DNA of 64,000 nt from Aestuariimicrobium ganziense (GTDB lineage: Bacteria; Actinomycetota; Actinomycetes; Propionibacteriales; Propionibacteriaceae): NCBI RefSeq assembly GCF_015352975.1, contig NZ_JACYIZ010000001.1, positions 310,001-374,000 on the forward strand, in the 5' to 3' direction. Under the pieces are notes generated by a model. The model saw nothing but the letters and a program-made list of their open reading frames with translations. It was not told the DNA's origin and made no database searches. Below are positions 19,463 through 30,794 of the stretch, one piece after another (the stretch's first letter is position 1; each line of letters starts with the position of its first letter). Both the position numbers and the translations under genes were made by a program.

Positions 19463-19675
19463 ATGTGGATCGGCCTTGGGATCTTCCTCATCGTCGTCGG
19501 CGCCATCCTGAGCTTCGCGGTGAACGTCGACATCCCCTTCATCTCGGACGACGTCCTCGGATGGATCCTCATCATCGCCGGCATCGCCGCCATCATCCTG
19601 TCGTTCCTGGCTCAGGGCCAGCGGCAGCGTGCGCGCAGCGAGGTCGTCGTGGACGAGGTGCACCGCGAGGTCTGA
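19463..19675 (+). CDS. DUF6458 family small membrane protein
   Basis: The 70-residue product has two transmembrane helices (residues 2-20 and 32-50) joined by NVDIPFISDDVLGWI and a charged tail. This is the layout of the DUF6458 small actinobacterial membrane proteins. Function unknown. AAGGAG stands 8 nt before the ATG at 19463. A terminator hairpin follows. Confidence 0.82.
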   Translation: MWIGLGIFLIVVGAILSFAVNVDIPFISDDVLGWILIIAGIAAIILSFLAQGQRQRARSEVVVDEVHREV

Positions 19676-19724
19676 TCGCCCCGCGCACGTGCATCGGCGC
19701 AAGTCACGCGCCACCAGCGCATCT

Positions 19725-19758
19725 GTTCCGCCCTCACCGGCAGCGGTGGGGGCGGAAC
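19725..19758 (+). terminator. terminator after the DUF6458 gene
   Basis: GTTCCGCCCTCACCG pairs with CGGTGGGGGCGGAAC around a GCAG loop (15 bp with one G-T pair). It separates the small membrane protein from sepH, whose -10-like TAGGGT (19774-19779) begins 16 nt later. Confidence 0.75.
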
Positions 19759-19813
19759 GCTGTGCGCTCGCGGTAGGGTCGCACCAAGGTGGAACCCAGG
19801 GGGTGGTGGACGA

Positions 19814-20869
19814 GTGCCGGACCGGCCGTCAGACCCCACCGTGCGGTTCGAACAGGAGACACTGGAGATAGCCATGCAGAGCGAACTGAGCCCGCGCGAG
19901 ATCCAGACGCGCATCCGCTCCGGCGAGTCCCTCGACGAGGTGGCCCGCGCCGCCGGTGTCCCGGCTGACCAGATCGAGGTGTACGCAGCACCGGTGATCG
20001 CCGAGCTCGAGCACGTCGCCGGCAGTGCCCTGGCCGCCGCCGTACGCCGAAGCGGTGAGAGTTCCTCGGCACGATCGCTCAGGGCTGTGGTGGCAGAACG
20101 CCTGCAGCAGCGTGGCATCGACATCGACGACGTGACCTGGCAGGCCTGGCGCGACCCCGACCGCCGCTGGACGGTGCGCGGCGAGTACGCCTCGGGCAGC
20201 GCCCAGCACGAGGCGCTGTTCACCTATGACGTGCGTGGCCGCTACAGCGTGGCCCGCAACGACGAGGCCCGCTGGCTGATCAACGAGTCCGGCCCCTCGC
20301 ACGGCCCCCAGCCCGGGCGCAAGCGCCGCGACCCCGACCAGGAACCGACCGTCGACCTGAATGACGAACTGGCCCTGGTGCGGGCGATCCAGCCCGACAC
20401 CGAGGAGCGTCCGGTCACCGCACCGGTCGCGGACGCCGACGAGCCCGAGGACTACTCCGAGGCCGAGTTGAGCCAGGTCGACGGGGTCTACGACATCATC
20501 CCGCCGCAGTCGCAGATGGACGTGCTCTACGAGATGCTGTCGAGCTTCAACGAGGACTCGGTCAACATCTACGCCGGGCTCACCCAGCCCGTGGTGGAGG
20601 ACGACCTCGCACCGGTGGTTGAGGAGCCCACACCGGCCGAGGAGCCCCCGCTGGCTGAGGAGCCCACGCCCGTGGGGGAGCCGGCCACGAGCGTCCCGAA
20701 GCCGGCTTCAACTGCAGAGCCCGAGCAGGACTCCCTGCTCGAGGCCGAGAACGAGCCGACCCTGGTTCGCCCCCGCGAGGGCAAGGCCAAGAGCCGGCGC
20801 AAGCGCGCCCAGGTGCCCAGTTGGGACGAGATCATGTTCGGCGGCCCCAAGAAGGACCCGAAGGACTGA
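19814..20869 (+). CDS. sepH: septation protein SepH, apparently short at the N-terminus
   Basis: SepH (DUF3071) binds FtsZ and helps its assembly at division septa in actinobacteria. The 351-residue product has the helix-turn-helix-like family motif SELSPREIQTRIRSGESLDEVARAAG near its N-terminus, then AVVAERLQQRGIDIDDVTWQAWRDPDRRW and a long acidic, Pro-rich disordered C-terminus with an end rich in Lys and Arg. Known SepH proteins have about 40 more residues before this motif; here no in-frame upstream start exists. GTG at 19814 is chosen because residues before the motif still look homologous; ATG at 19874 has the better ribosome binding site (GGAG). Confidence 0.82.
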   Translation: MPDRPSDPTVRFEQETLEIAMQSELSPREIQTRIRSGESLDEVARAAGVPADQIEVYAAPVIAELEHVAGSALAAAVRRSGESSSARSLRAVVAERLQQRGIDIDDVTWQAWRDPDRRWTVRGEYASGSAQHEALFTYDVRGRYSVARNDEARWLINESGPSHGPQPGRKRRDPDQEPTVDLNDELALVRAIQPDTEERPVTAPVADADEPEDYSEAELSQVDGVYDIIPPQSQMDVLYEMLSSFNEDSVNIYAGLTQPVVEDDLAPVVEEPTPAEEPPLAEEPTPVGEPATSVPKPASTAEPEQDSLLEAENEPTLVRPREGKAKSRRKRAQVPSWDEIMFGGPKKDPKD

Positions 20870-20899
20870 GTCCCAGCCGGGACCCCGGGCCCTGTGCCG

Positions 20900-21730
20900 C
20901 TACTCCCCCGTGGCCACCGGCCGGTCGGGGTCGCTGATCCAGTCCGACCACGATCCCGGGTAGAGCCGCAGCCCGCTGATCCCGGCGTGCTCTGCTGCCA
21001 GCAGCGCCTGCGCTGCGGTGATCCCCGACCCGCACGAGAGCACGTCGCCGGGCTGCAGTCCTGACAGCATCTCAGCCACCTCGTCGGCCGGACGGAACCT
21101 GCCATGGTCCTGCAGTTCGGTGGCGGGAAGGTTGAGCGCACCGGGGATGTGACCGGCCACCGCGTCCATCGGTTCGACTTCGCCACGGAATCGCTCGGCT
21201 GCCCGCACGTCGACCACCCTGCCGCCGGCATCGAGGTGGGCCCGGACACCGTCGGCGTCGACCGAGGGCAGCTGTCCGGGGCGCACCGTCACGGTTCCCG
21301 GCCTCACCTCGGGCAGGTCGGTGGTGATCGCTCCCCCATACTCCTGCCAGGCAGCGAACCCGCCGTCGAGCACCTGCACTCGCTCCAGACCGGCGTCGCG
21401 CAGCATCCACCAGGCGCGCCCGGCCCCCAGCGAAGGGCCCTGGTCGAGCACGACCACGTGGGAGTCGTCATCGATGCCGGCGCGGCGCAGGGCGGCCTGC
21501 AGGTCGTCCGCGCTGGGCAGCGGGTGACGACCGCCGCGTCCGTCGTCCGCCACCGGGGCCGACAGGTCGTGCTCGATCGGGACGAAGCGCGAGCCGGGCA
21601 CATGGCCGGCGTCGTACTCGCGGCGTCCGCGCTCGGCATCGGTGAGGTACCAGCGCACGTCGAGCACCATCACGTGGTCGTCGGATGCGATCAGCTCGGC
21701 CAGTTCGGCCGGCTGGACGAGTGGCTTCAC
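20900..21730 (-). CDS. sulfurtransferase (rhodanese / 3-mercaptopyruvate type)
   Basis: The 276-residue protein has two rhodanese domains. The second bears the active loop CGSGIT with Cys233; the form CGSG[IV]T is typical of 3-mercaptopyruvate sulfurtransferases, while thiosulfate enzymes have CRxGx[RT]. The first domain is the inactive partner (LDVRWYLTDAERGRREY.AGHVPG). It is cytoplasmic and moves sulfur to cyanide or thiol acceptors. It is the last of four overlapping genes; its ATG overlaps the tdk stop by 4 nt. Confidence 0.92.
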   Translation of the reverse strand: MKPLVQPAELAELIASDDHVMVLDVRWYLTDAERGRREYDAGHVPGSRFVPIEHDLSAPVADDGRGGRHPLPSADDLQAALRRAGIDDDSHVVVLDQGPSLGAGRAWWMLRDAGLERVQVLDGGFAAWQEYGGAITTDLPEVRPGTVTVRPGQLPSVDADGVRAHLDAGGRVVDVRAAERFRGEVEPMDAVAGHIPGALNLPATELQDHGRFRPADEVAEMLSGLQPGDVLSCGSGITAAQALLAAEHAGISGLRLYPGSWSDWISDPDRPVATGE

Positions 21731-22398
21731 AGTTCCTCCTGGCTGGTGTCGAACGGCAGCACCTCGGGCGACAGGGTCGCCATGGCCACCGACTTGTTCA
21801 TCTGCTGGCGGTGGTGACGGCGGCAGAGCACCTCGTAGCGCACCTCGCTGACCGGGCGGTCGGGATCGAGTTCGGTGTCGCCGACGACGACCTGCGAGCC
21901 CTCGGTGACCATCACGCCGTCGATCGTGCGTGCGTTGTGGGTGGCCCGCTCACCGCACCAGCACAACGGCTGCACCTGCAGGGTCTCCATCCGGTCGCTG
22001 AGTTCGACCAGGCGCTTCGACCCCGGGAACAGCTCGGTGCGGAAGTCCGCCAGGATGCCGAAGCAGAACACGTCGATGCCGAGGTCGTCCACGATCCGGG
22101 CCAGGTCGTCGACCTGGCCGGCGGTGTAGAACTGGGCCTCGTCGCAGATCAGGTAGTCCAGGCGCGCCCCGTGGTGCAGCCGGTCGACCACCGTCGTCCA
22201 GAAGTCGAAGTCGGCGTCGACCTCGAGCGCCGGTGCGGCCAGACCGATCCGCGAGGTGATCACCGCCTGGCCCGAGCGGTCGTGGCAGGTGAACAGTTCG
22301 CCGACCCGGTCGTGGGCCGACTGGGTGTGGTGCATCTGCAGGGCCAGGGTCGACTTGCCGCAGTCCATCGGCCCGGTGAAGAAGACCAACTCAGCCAT
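21727..22398 (-). CDS. tdk: thymidine kinase
   Basis: Thymidine kinase (type II, TK1-like) phosphorylates thymidine for salvage. The 223-residue protein has the P-loop GPMDCGKST, the Walker B CDEAQF, the lasso-region motif, and zinc ligands (LCWC and CRRHH). The ATG at 22398 gives MAELVFFTG and overlaps the preceding gene by 8 nt; a GTG at 22410 is less likely. Together with dut and dxs this is a housekeeping stretch, and its coupling with a phosphodiesterase suggests joint expression rather than a pathway. Confidence 0.95.
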   Translation of the reverse strand: MAELVFFTGPMDCGKSTLALQMHHTQSAHDRVGELFTCHDRSGQAVITSRIGLAAPALEVDADFDFWTTVVDRLHHGARLDYLICDEAQFYTAGQVDDLARIVDDLGIDVFCFGILADFRTELFPGSKRLVELSDRMETLQVQPLCWCGERATHNARTIDGVMVTEGSQVVVGDTELDPDRPVSEVRYEVLCRRHHRQQMNKSVAMATLSPEVLPFDTSQEEL

Positions 22399-23542
22399 GG
22401 TGCCCACCATCGACCGACCGTCCGCCCTCGACCAGGAGGGGGACGAGCATCTCGTCCGGGGTGAGGCTGCCGTGCATGCCGACCAGGTCGAGTTCCTTGG
22501 GGTAGGCGGTGGTCATCACCGCCCAGTCGCTGCGCATCGCGACCAGCACGTCGCCGATGCGAGGTGCCACCCGGGGGTCCACCGGTCCGAACCAACCGGC
22601 CTCGATGGCCTCCTCGCGGCGCAGCACCCAGGCTCGCTCGCCCAACAGCCGCCGCCAGCGGGCCGCGACCGACCCGGGCGACTCGGTGTAGAGCTGGCGC
22701 ATCCGGCCTTCTCCGGCGACCTGGGCGACCTCGGTCAGCAGCGAGGGCTCCCACTCGACGATCACCCGGTGGTGTCCGGGCACGTCGACCATGCCGTGGT
22801 CACCGGTGACCACCACGGCCACCTCGTCGCCATGGCGCTCGGCAAGGGCGTCGACCAGGTCGGCGGTGAACTCCGAGGTGCGCCGCAGCACCTCGCGCCA
22901 CTGCGGTGAGTCGACACCGAGCCGGTGGCCGGTGTGGTCGAGGGCCCTCTCGTAGACGTAGACCAGGCTGCGCTCGCCGGTCCCGACGGCCTCCACGGTA
23001 CGCTGCAGCCGGTCGTCCAGGTCGTCCTCGTCGACCAGGCCTGAGACCTCGGTGCCACGCAGGGCCACGCCGGTCAGACCGCTGTTCTCGAACCGGGCGG
23101 GGACGACGCTGCGTACCTCCACCCCGGCGGCGGTGGCGCGTTCGAAGACGGTGGGTTCGGGCTGCAGCGCCAGCGGATCAGGGCCGTTGTCCCAGGTGAC
23201 GGCGTTGACCAGCGGTTCGCCGACAGCGGGGCGGAACAGGTAGCCGACCATGCCGTGGCGTCCGGGCCACAACCCGGTGCCAAGGCTGGTCAGCGAGGTG
23301 CCGGTGGTCGAGGGCACGGTGGCGCTGATCGGCCTGCCCTGCATGTCACTGAACTGGGCGGCCAGGTGGCGGTGGTCCTGCAGTTGCTGCCAGCCCAGGC
23401 CGTCGACCATCAGTACCACCCAGCGCGTGGCAGCAGGCAGGCCGAGCTGGTCCTGACAGCCCGGGACGTCGAGGTGCGCCCCGATCGACGGCAGGACCAT
23501 CGACAGGTCGGCGCCATGGGCGCCGGGCAACACCTGGGTCAC
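22391..23542 (-). CDS. alkaline phosphatase family protein (nucleotide pyrophosphatase/phosphodiesterase)
   Basis: The 383-residue protein has the metal-dependent phosphodiesterase fold: VVLMVDGLGW (first metal site), PSTTGTSLTSLGTG with the Thr nucleophile, and VTGDHGMVDVPGHHR with the second set of metal ligands. It resembles type I phosphodiesterase/nucleotide pyrophosphatases. No signal peptide is seen, so it acts in the cytoplasm on an unknown phosphoester. The GTG at 23542 overlaps the DUF5998 stop as GTGA, the only arrangement that avoids deep overlap. Confidence 0.9.
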   Translation of the reverse strand: MTQVLPGAHGADLSMVLPSIGAHLDVPGCQDQLGLPAATRWVVLMVDGLGWQQLQDHRHLAAQFSDMQGRPISATVPSTTGTSLTSLGTGLWPGRHGMVGYLFRPAVGEPLVNAVTWDNGPDPLALQPEPTVFERATAAGVEVRSVVPARFENSGLTGVALRGTEVSGLVDEDDLDDRLQRTVEAVGTGERSLVYVYERALDHTGHRLGVDSPQWREVLRRTSEFTADLVDALAERHGDEVAVVVTGDHGMVDVPGHHRVIVEWEPSLLTEVAQVAGEGRMRQLYTESPGSVAARWRRLLGERAWVLRREEAIEAGWFGPVDPRVAPRIGDVLVAMRSDWAVMTTAYPKELDLVGMHGSLTPDEMLVPLLVEGGRSVDGGHHG

Positions 23543-24138
23543 CGGTGCCCCACCGCGCACTGCATGGCCGTGCCGAAGGCAACCAGGCGGGCCACGGCGT
23601 CCTCGCCGTCGGCGAAGGGGCTCATCCGCACCACCAGGTCGTCGGCGACCAACGAACCTGCGTAGCCGTGGTCGGCGTCGCACTGGGGGTCGCCGCAGGT
23701 GGCGGGTTCGAGGTTGAGCCGGCGCATCGTCCCCCAGCCCAGGGTGAGCCAGGTCTCGACGACCGGCCGGGCGACCTGGCCGAAGCGGTGCGGCTCGCGC
23801 ACCACTCGGGTCAGCCCGACCGAGGTGATCGCCGAGAGCGGGATCGACTCGGTGGAGCTGATCGCGCGCACCTCACCAGCAGCGTGCTCGAGGTCACCTT
23901 CGCTCGACTCGTCGGTGTGGCTGACCACCAGCCGCTGCTCGGTGAGCGCCAGCACGGTGAGGTGCCGCTGCACCTCGTCGGAGTTGAACGTGGCCTCGTG
24001 GTGCACGAGGTGGTCGAGCACCGTCTCGGCACCCAGGGTCATGGCGAGCCCGTCGGCCACCAGTTCGGGGTAGTAGCCGCAGTCGACGATCTCCTGACGC
24101 AGCCGGCCGGGCAGCTCGCGCACCATTGAGGAACTCAC
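23539..24138 (-). CDS. DUF5998 family protein
   Basis: The 199-residue protein matches the actinobacterial DUF5998 family by sequence (LRQEIVDCGYYPELVADGL near the start and TCGDPQCDADHGYAGSLVADDLVVRMSPFADG near the end). It usually precedes the alkaline phosphatase-family gene, as here. The CGDPQCDADHGY segment could bind metal. Function is unknown. The start is GTG at 24138. First gene of the four-gene operon to 20900. Confidence 0.85.
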   Translation of the reverse strand: MSSSMVRELPGRLRQEIVDCGYYPELVADGLAMTLGAETVLDHLVHHEATFNSDEVQRHLTVLALTEQRLVVSHTDESSEGDLEHAAGEVRAISSTESIPLSAITSVGLTRVVREPHRFGQVARPVVETWLTLGWGTMRRLNLEPATCGDPQCDADHGYAGSLVADDLVVRMSPFADGEDAVARLVAFGTAMQCAVGHR

Positions 24139-24221
24139 CGGGCCATCTTGTCATTGATCCATGACCGGTCGGGAGCCAGCGCCTAGGGTGGGCCCAACCC
24201 CCAGCATCGCGAGGACGACCC

Positions 24222-24434
24222 ATGACCCACGTGCTGCACCGCGCCCGCCCCGACCACGAGGGTGGTGACCACGACCCCGGGCTCTACCGCAACGACGTCG
24301 TGGCCAACCTGCTCGACCCTGCGGTCGAGCTCACCGAGGCCATGCTGGACGACGTGCGTGCCGATGCGGTCGACGTCGGTGAGCAACAGCGGTTGCTGCT
24401 GTTCGGCGCCCAGGGCGCAGACCCCGAGTGCTGA
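24222..24434 (+). CDS. small acidic hypothetical protein
   Basis: A 70-residue acidic, soluble product rich in Asp and His at the N-terminus (HVLHRARPDHEGGDHDPGLYRNDVV). I do not recognise a family. Support is circumstantial: GAGGA lies 8 nt before the ATG, TAGGGT (24184-24189) stands upstream in the form of the local promoters, and codon third positions are GC-rich in this frame. It lies in the gap between the DUF5998 and App1 genes. Confidence 0.5.
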   Translation: MTHVLHRARPDHEGGDHDPGLYRNDVVANLLDPAVELTEAMLDDVRADAVDVGEQQRLLLFGAQGADPEC

Positions 24435-24495
24435 GCAGGTTGGGTGTTGACACGGTTTCGGCGACGCCTTCTCGCCGCTGGTTAGGCTGGGTGAC

Positions 24496-25539
24496 ATGAG
24501 CACCCGCCCCTTCTTCGGTGCACGCGCCGAGGAACGTGTCACCGCCCAACTCGCCTCACGGTTCCGCAAGCGCGGCTGGGTCGAGGCGATCATCCCCTAC
24601 GCCGGCTACGGCACCCCCGACCAGGTGCGGGTGCTGGGCCGGGTCGTGCTGACCCCGCAGGCGCCACGCACCGACCTGCTCAAGGCTGCCGACGCCTTCC
24701 TGTCACAGCGTGGGTGGCGCAACTTCGCCGCCGTGCCACTGGCACGCCGCACCGTCAGGGTGCAGGCCGGCGACTCCGAGATCGAGATCGAGACCGACCG
24801 ATCGGGCTACCTCGACGTCCGCCTGAAGAACCCGGGTCTGCCTACAGGCTGGCACGAGGTGCAGGTGACCACCGCCGAGGGCACCACGGCCACCGTGCCG
24901 GTGCAGATCATCGAGTCCGACGAGACCCTCGGTCTGGTCAGCGACATCGACGACACCGTGCTGTCGACCTTCCTGCCCCGCATCCTGATCGCCGCGTGGA
25001 ACAGCTTCGTGGTCACCGAGCAGGCCCGCGAGCCCGTCCCGGGGATGGCGCGGATGTACCAGCAGTTGCTCGAGCGCCACCCAGGGGCCCCGGTCGTCTA
25101 CGTCTCGACCGGCGCCTGGAACACCTACCCGTTCCTGAGCCGGTTCCTGCGTCGCCACGGCTACCCGCAGGGCACGATGCTGCTCACCGACTGGGGGCCC
25201 ACCAACACCGGGTGGTTCCGCAGCGGCCCCGACCACAAGCGCACCGCGCTACGCGAACTGGCTCGCGACTTCCCCAACGTGCGCTGGGTGCTGGTCGGTG
25301 ACGACGGGCAGCACGACCCGGTGCTCTACACCGAGTTCTCGAACCTGCAGCCCGACAAGGTGCGGTTGATCGCGATCCGGCAGCTGACCATGGCCCAGCA
25401 GGTGCTGGCCCACGGCACCACCACGGTGCTGGCCGATCCTGACGACGTCGAGTGGACCCCCGAGGTCGCCCCGATGGTCAAGGGGCCCGACGGGGACGAC
25501 CTGGCGCCCAAGCTCTGGGCGGTGCTCGACGAGGGCTGA
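24496..25539 (+). CDS. App1 family protein (DUF2183, HAD-like phosphatidate phosphatase)
   Basis: The 347-residue protein has an N-terminal beta-rich domain to about residue 150 and a C-terminal App1 (DUF2183) catalytic domain. The catalytic motif is SDIDDTVLST near residue 155, with STGAWNTYPFL and VGDDGQHDP as later motifs of this haloacid dehalogenase-like fold. Yeast App1 is a Mg-dependent phosphatidate phosphatase; the bacterial substrate is unknown. The ATG at 24496 is 7 nt behind TAGGCT (24483-24488), so it is probably leaderless. Confidence 0.88.
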   Translation: MSTRPFFGARAEERVTAQLASRFRKRGWVEAIIPYAGYGTPDQVRVLGRVVLTPQAPRTDLLKAADAFLSQRGWRNFAAVPLARRTVRVQAGDSEIEIETDRSGYLDVRLKNPGLPTGWHEVQVTTAEGTTATVPVQIIESDETLGLVSDIDDTVLSTFLPRILIAAWNSFVVTEQAREPVPGMARMYQQLLERHPGAPVVYVSTGAWNTYPFLSRFLRRHGYPQGTMLLTDWGPTNTGWFRSGPDHKRTALRELARDFPNVRWVLVGDDGQHDPVLYTEFSNLQPDKVRLIAIRQLTMAQQVLAHGTTTVLADPDDVEWTPEVAPMVKGPDGDDLAPKLWAVLDEG

Positions 25540-25642
25540 TCGCCACCGGCGGCCGAGCGCGCGGCGTGTGCTGGTGCAACCATGAGTGGGCGCACGCGAC
25601 AATGAGGGGTCGCGACGACCAGCAAGGAGCGCACCGAAGCAG

Positions 25643-28135
<2,493 letters not shown>

Positions 28136-28144
28136 GGAGTACCG

Positions 28145-29209
28145 GTGGACCACTTCGGCGACGAGATCGCTGAGCAGCCAGAGGCGCTGCGCCGGGCTGC
28201 CGCGGGGTTGCGGGATCACGCCGACGGCCTGCGCCGCGTGCGCGAGTGGGTCACCGGCGATCGACGACCGCTCGTGCTCACCGGCATGGGCAGTTCGTTC
28301 GACGTGCTGCTGGGGCTGGACAGCCGACTGCGTCGGGCCGGGGTGCCGAGCGTGGCGGTACACACCGCCGAGTTGCTGAACTCCACCCGACTGGCCCCGG
28401 GCAGCGTGGTGCTCGCGGTCAGCCAGTCAGGCTTGAGCGCCGAACTCGTCCGTCTGCTCGAGCGCCTCGGCGAGGTCGACCAGGTGTCGGTGGTGGGCAT
28501 CACCAAAGACCCCGGCTCCCCCACCGCCCGACGTGCGGACGTCGTGCTGCCGATGTCTGTCGGCCCCGAGCACGGCCCCTCGACCAAGAGTGTGCTGGCG
28601 AGCATCGTGGTCTGCCACGCGATCGAGCAGGTGCTGGTCGACGATGCGCCCCTCGACCAGGTGCTCGACCGGGTCGAGGCCGGCGTCACCCGTCTGGCGG
28701 CCCGGGTCGACGAGGCGCTCGGCGACCGGGAGCGCACGACCACACTGCTGCGCGACTGGGTGGGTGAGGTTCCCTGCTTCCTGCTGGCCCGGGGACAGGG
28801 CATCACCACCGCCGAGGTGGCGGCCCTGGTGATGAAGGAGGCCGGCATGCAGGTGGCCACCGCCATGGACGCCGCAGAGTTCCGCCACGGCCCACTCGAA
28901 CTCGCCGGTCCCGGTCTGGCGGTGGCCGTGATCAGCACCGAACCCTCGGTGGCCGGCCTGGACGAGGCGCTGCTGCACGACCTGGCCGGCCACGGGACGA
29001 GGCTCGTCCAGATCAGCACGCTCGGGGAGGCCGCTCCCGACCGGACTCCCCCGCCGTGGCCGCTGGTGCACATGCCGGGTGACGGATCACTGCTCGACGC
29101 CGCGCTCGCGCTCGTCCCGATGCAACTGTTGGTGTGGGCCTTGGCCCACGAACGCTCCAGCGCCCCCGGCGAGTTCATCAAGGGGGCCAAGACCACCACC
29201 AAGGAGTGA
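28145..29209 (+). CDS. SIS domain sugar-phosphate isomerase/deaminase-like protein
   Basis: The 354-residue protein has two SIS domains as in the isomerase half of GlmS and in AgaS/FrlB-type amino sugar deaminases: VLTGMGSSFDVLLGLDSRLRR, then VVLAVSQSGLSAELVRLL and, in the second domain, AAEFRHGPLELAGPG. It lacks the glutaminase domain. It should act on a phosphorylated amino sugar or similar. The GTG at 28145 is preceded by GGAG, 9 nt after parC. The next gene is a damaged glycoside hydrolase, so the pair looks like the remains of a sugar-use operon. Confidence 0.85.
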   Translation: MDHFGDEIAEQPEALRRAAAGLRDHADGLRRVREWVTGDRRPLVLTGMGSSFDVLLGLDSRLRRAGVPSVAVHTAELLNSTRLAPGSVVLAVSQSGLSAELVRLLERLGEVDQVSVVGITKDPGSPTARRADVVLPMSVGPEHGPSTKSVLASIVVCHAIEQVLVDDAPLDQVLDRVEAGVTRLAARVDEALGDRERTTTLLRDWVGEVPCFLLARGQGITTAEVAALVMKEAGMQVATAMDAAEFRHGPLELAGPGLAVAVISTEPSVAGLDEALLHDLAGHGTRLVQISTLGEAAPDRTPPPWPLVHMPGDGSLLDAALALVPMQLLVWALAHERSSAPGEFIKGAKTTTKE

Positions 29210-29210
29210 C

Positions 29211-30285
29211 ATGTCACAGCGGGTGACCACTGGTCGGCACTTCCTGAGCCGCGACGGACGCAGCATCGTCCCGACCGGCACCCACTTCGTCCCGCGCAGT
29301 GGGCCGGACTGGCCTTGGCGAGTCGACGACGCCGAGTTCGACCGGCACGGGCTGTGGCTGCACCCGACCTTGTTCGTCGGTGGCGAGGTGGGCGACGCCT
29401 ACTGGGACCTGCCCTGGGCCCGTGGCCGCAACCCGCACAGGGACCCCCGAACTGCTCGAACTGCAGGAGCGGCACGCCGCGATGCTGGCCAGGCGCTGGG
29501 CAGGGCACGCCGAGATCATCGCCTGGGACCTCACCGACGAGCCGCCGTTCTGGATCTTCCCCGAGCAGTTGCTGGGACGACGGGTCATCCACAAGCCCTA
29601 CGACCCGGCCGCATACGGGTTGGGCGAGGGGGTGTCCGGCCCCTACACGCCGACCGAGCCGGTGTGGAACCCGGTGCGCGACGAGCAACTGCTGACCCAG
29701 GGCTGGCTGGCGAGCTTCATCCTGGCCAGCCAGGCGCAGGTGGCGGTCTCGTTCCAGCGCGAACAGGTCGACGGGTCACTGGCCGGCCTCGGTGACCGGT
29801 CACTGCTGCTGTGCCCGGCACCGACCACCGACATGACCCTGCGTGGCGCCTGGCTGGAGCCGGTGGGTGCTGAGGTGGTAGCCCGCGACCAGTTCGGACG
29901 ACCAGCCGTGCTCGTCCACACCCATGGTCAAGGGCGGGTGGTGACCGTGAGCCACCCGGTGGAGTTGCTGCTCGCGTCGCAGCCGGACGATCCGTTCGCC
30001 GACAGCGGGGCCTGGCAGTTGTACCGGGGGTTGGCCGACCTCGCTGGTGCTGGGCTGCCCGACGCGCTCGAACACCCCGACGCCACCTGCGGTGCACTGA
30101 CCGGCGACGAGGGCGGACTGTTGGTGGTGACCAACCACACGGCCGACCGGATCAGCGCCCCGGTTCGGTTGCCCGAAGGGGCAGCTGCACCGACGGTCGT
30201 GGTCGGCGAGTGGTCTGGCCAGGGCGAGGCCGGCATCGATCCCCACCAGGTGTTGGTGGTCATCGGCGTCGCTGAGGCGTCCTAG
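29211..30285 (+). pseudogene. glycoside hydrolase (cellulase-like TIM barrel), frameshifted and internally deleted
   Basis: Reading from the ATG at 29211 gives FLSRDGRSIVPTGTHFVPR.. and then HPTLFVGGEVGDAYWDLPW, the start of a cellulase-like (beta/alpha)8 hydrolase. At the C5 run 29444-29448 the frame changes: with four C the text reads on as DPELLELQERHAAMLARRW and into WDLTDEPPFW, with the acid/base-type motif, to a stop at 30285. Before that, DAEFDR joins directly to HGLWLHP, skipping the second barrel strand and helices that this family should have (about 40 residues). Two independent lesions argue for a dead gene. AAGGAG precedes the start and it follows the SIS gene by 1 nt. Confidence 0.75.
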
Positions 30286-30295
30286 AGTGTGCGGC

Positions 30296-30790
30296 ATGGG
30301 TGACTTCGACGACCTGCTCGCCGCCAACAAGACCTTCGGCGAGACCTTCAGCGACGGCGGCTTCGACGGCATCGCGCACGCGGGCGTGCTGGTGGTCACC
30401 TGCATGGACTCACGGATCGAACCCCTGGGCATGCTCGGGCTCAAGCTGGGCGACGCCAAGATCCTGCGCACCCCGGGTGGCCGGGTCAGTGAGGACACCC
30501 TCGTCGGCTGCATCCTCGGCGTGCACCTGCTGCGGGTGAACCGGATCATGCTGGTGCCGCACACCCGGTGCGCCATGGCCAGCGGTGACGACGCCTCGAT
30601 CGCGGCGGCCGTGCTCGAGCGCAACGACACCGACATCCGCGGTATGCGTCTGGGTGCCAGCCCCGACCAGGCGAACGCGCTGCGCTACGACGTGCAGTTG
30701 CTGCGCACCCACCCCTTGATCACCGGACGAGCCAAGGTCGGCGGGTTCATGTATGACGTCGACACCGGCTTGCTGGAACAGCTCAGCTGA
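30296..30790 (+). CDS. beta-carbonic anhydrase
   Basis: This 164-residue enzyme interconverts CO2 and bicarbonate. The zinc ligands and dyad are clear: Cys36, Asp38 and Arg40 in TCMDSR, then His89 and Cys92 in PHTRC. The size matches the short clade of actinobacterial beta-CAs. The ATG at 30296 lies 7 nt after TAGAGT (30283-30288), which itself overlaps the stop of the upstream pseudogene, so the mRNA is probably leaderless. It converges on the MFS gene with only 4 nt between stops. Confidence 0.95.
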   Translation: MGDFDDLLAANKTFGETFSDGGFDGIAHAGVLVVTCMDSRIEPLGMLGLKLGDAKILRTPGGRVSEDTLVGCILGVHLLRVNRIMLVPHTRCAMASGDDASIAAAVLERNDTDIRGMRLGASPDQANALRYDVQLLRTHPLITGRAKVGGFMYDVDTGLLEQLS

Positions 30791-30794
30791 ACCA

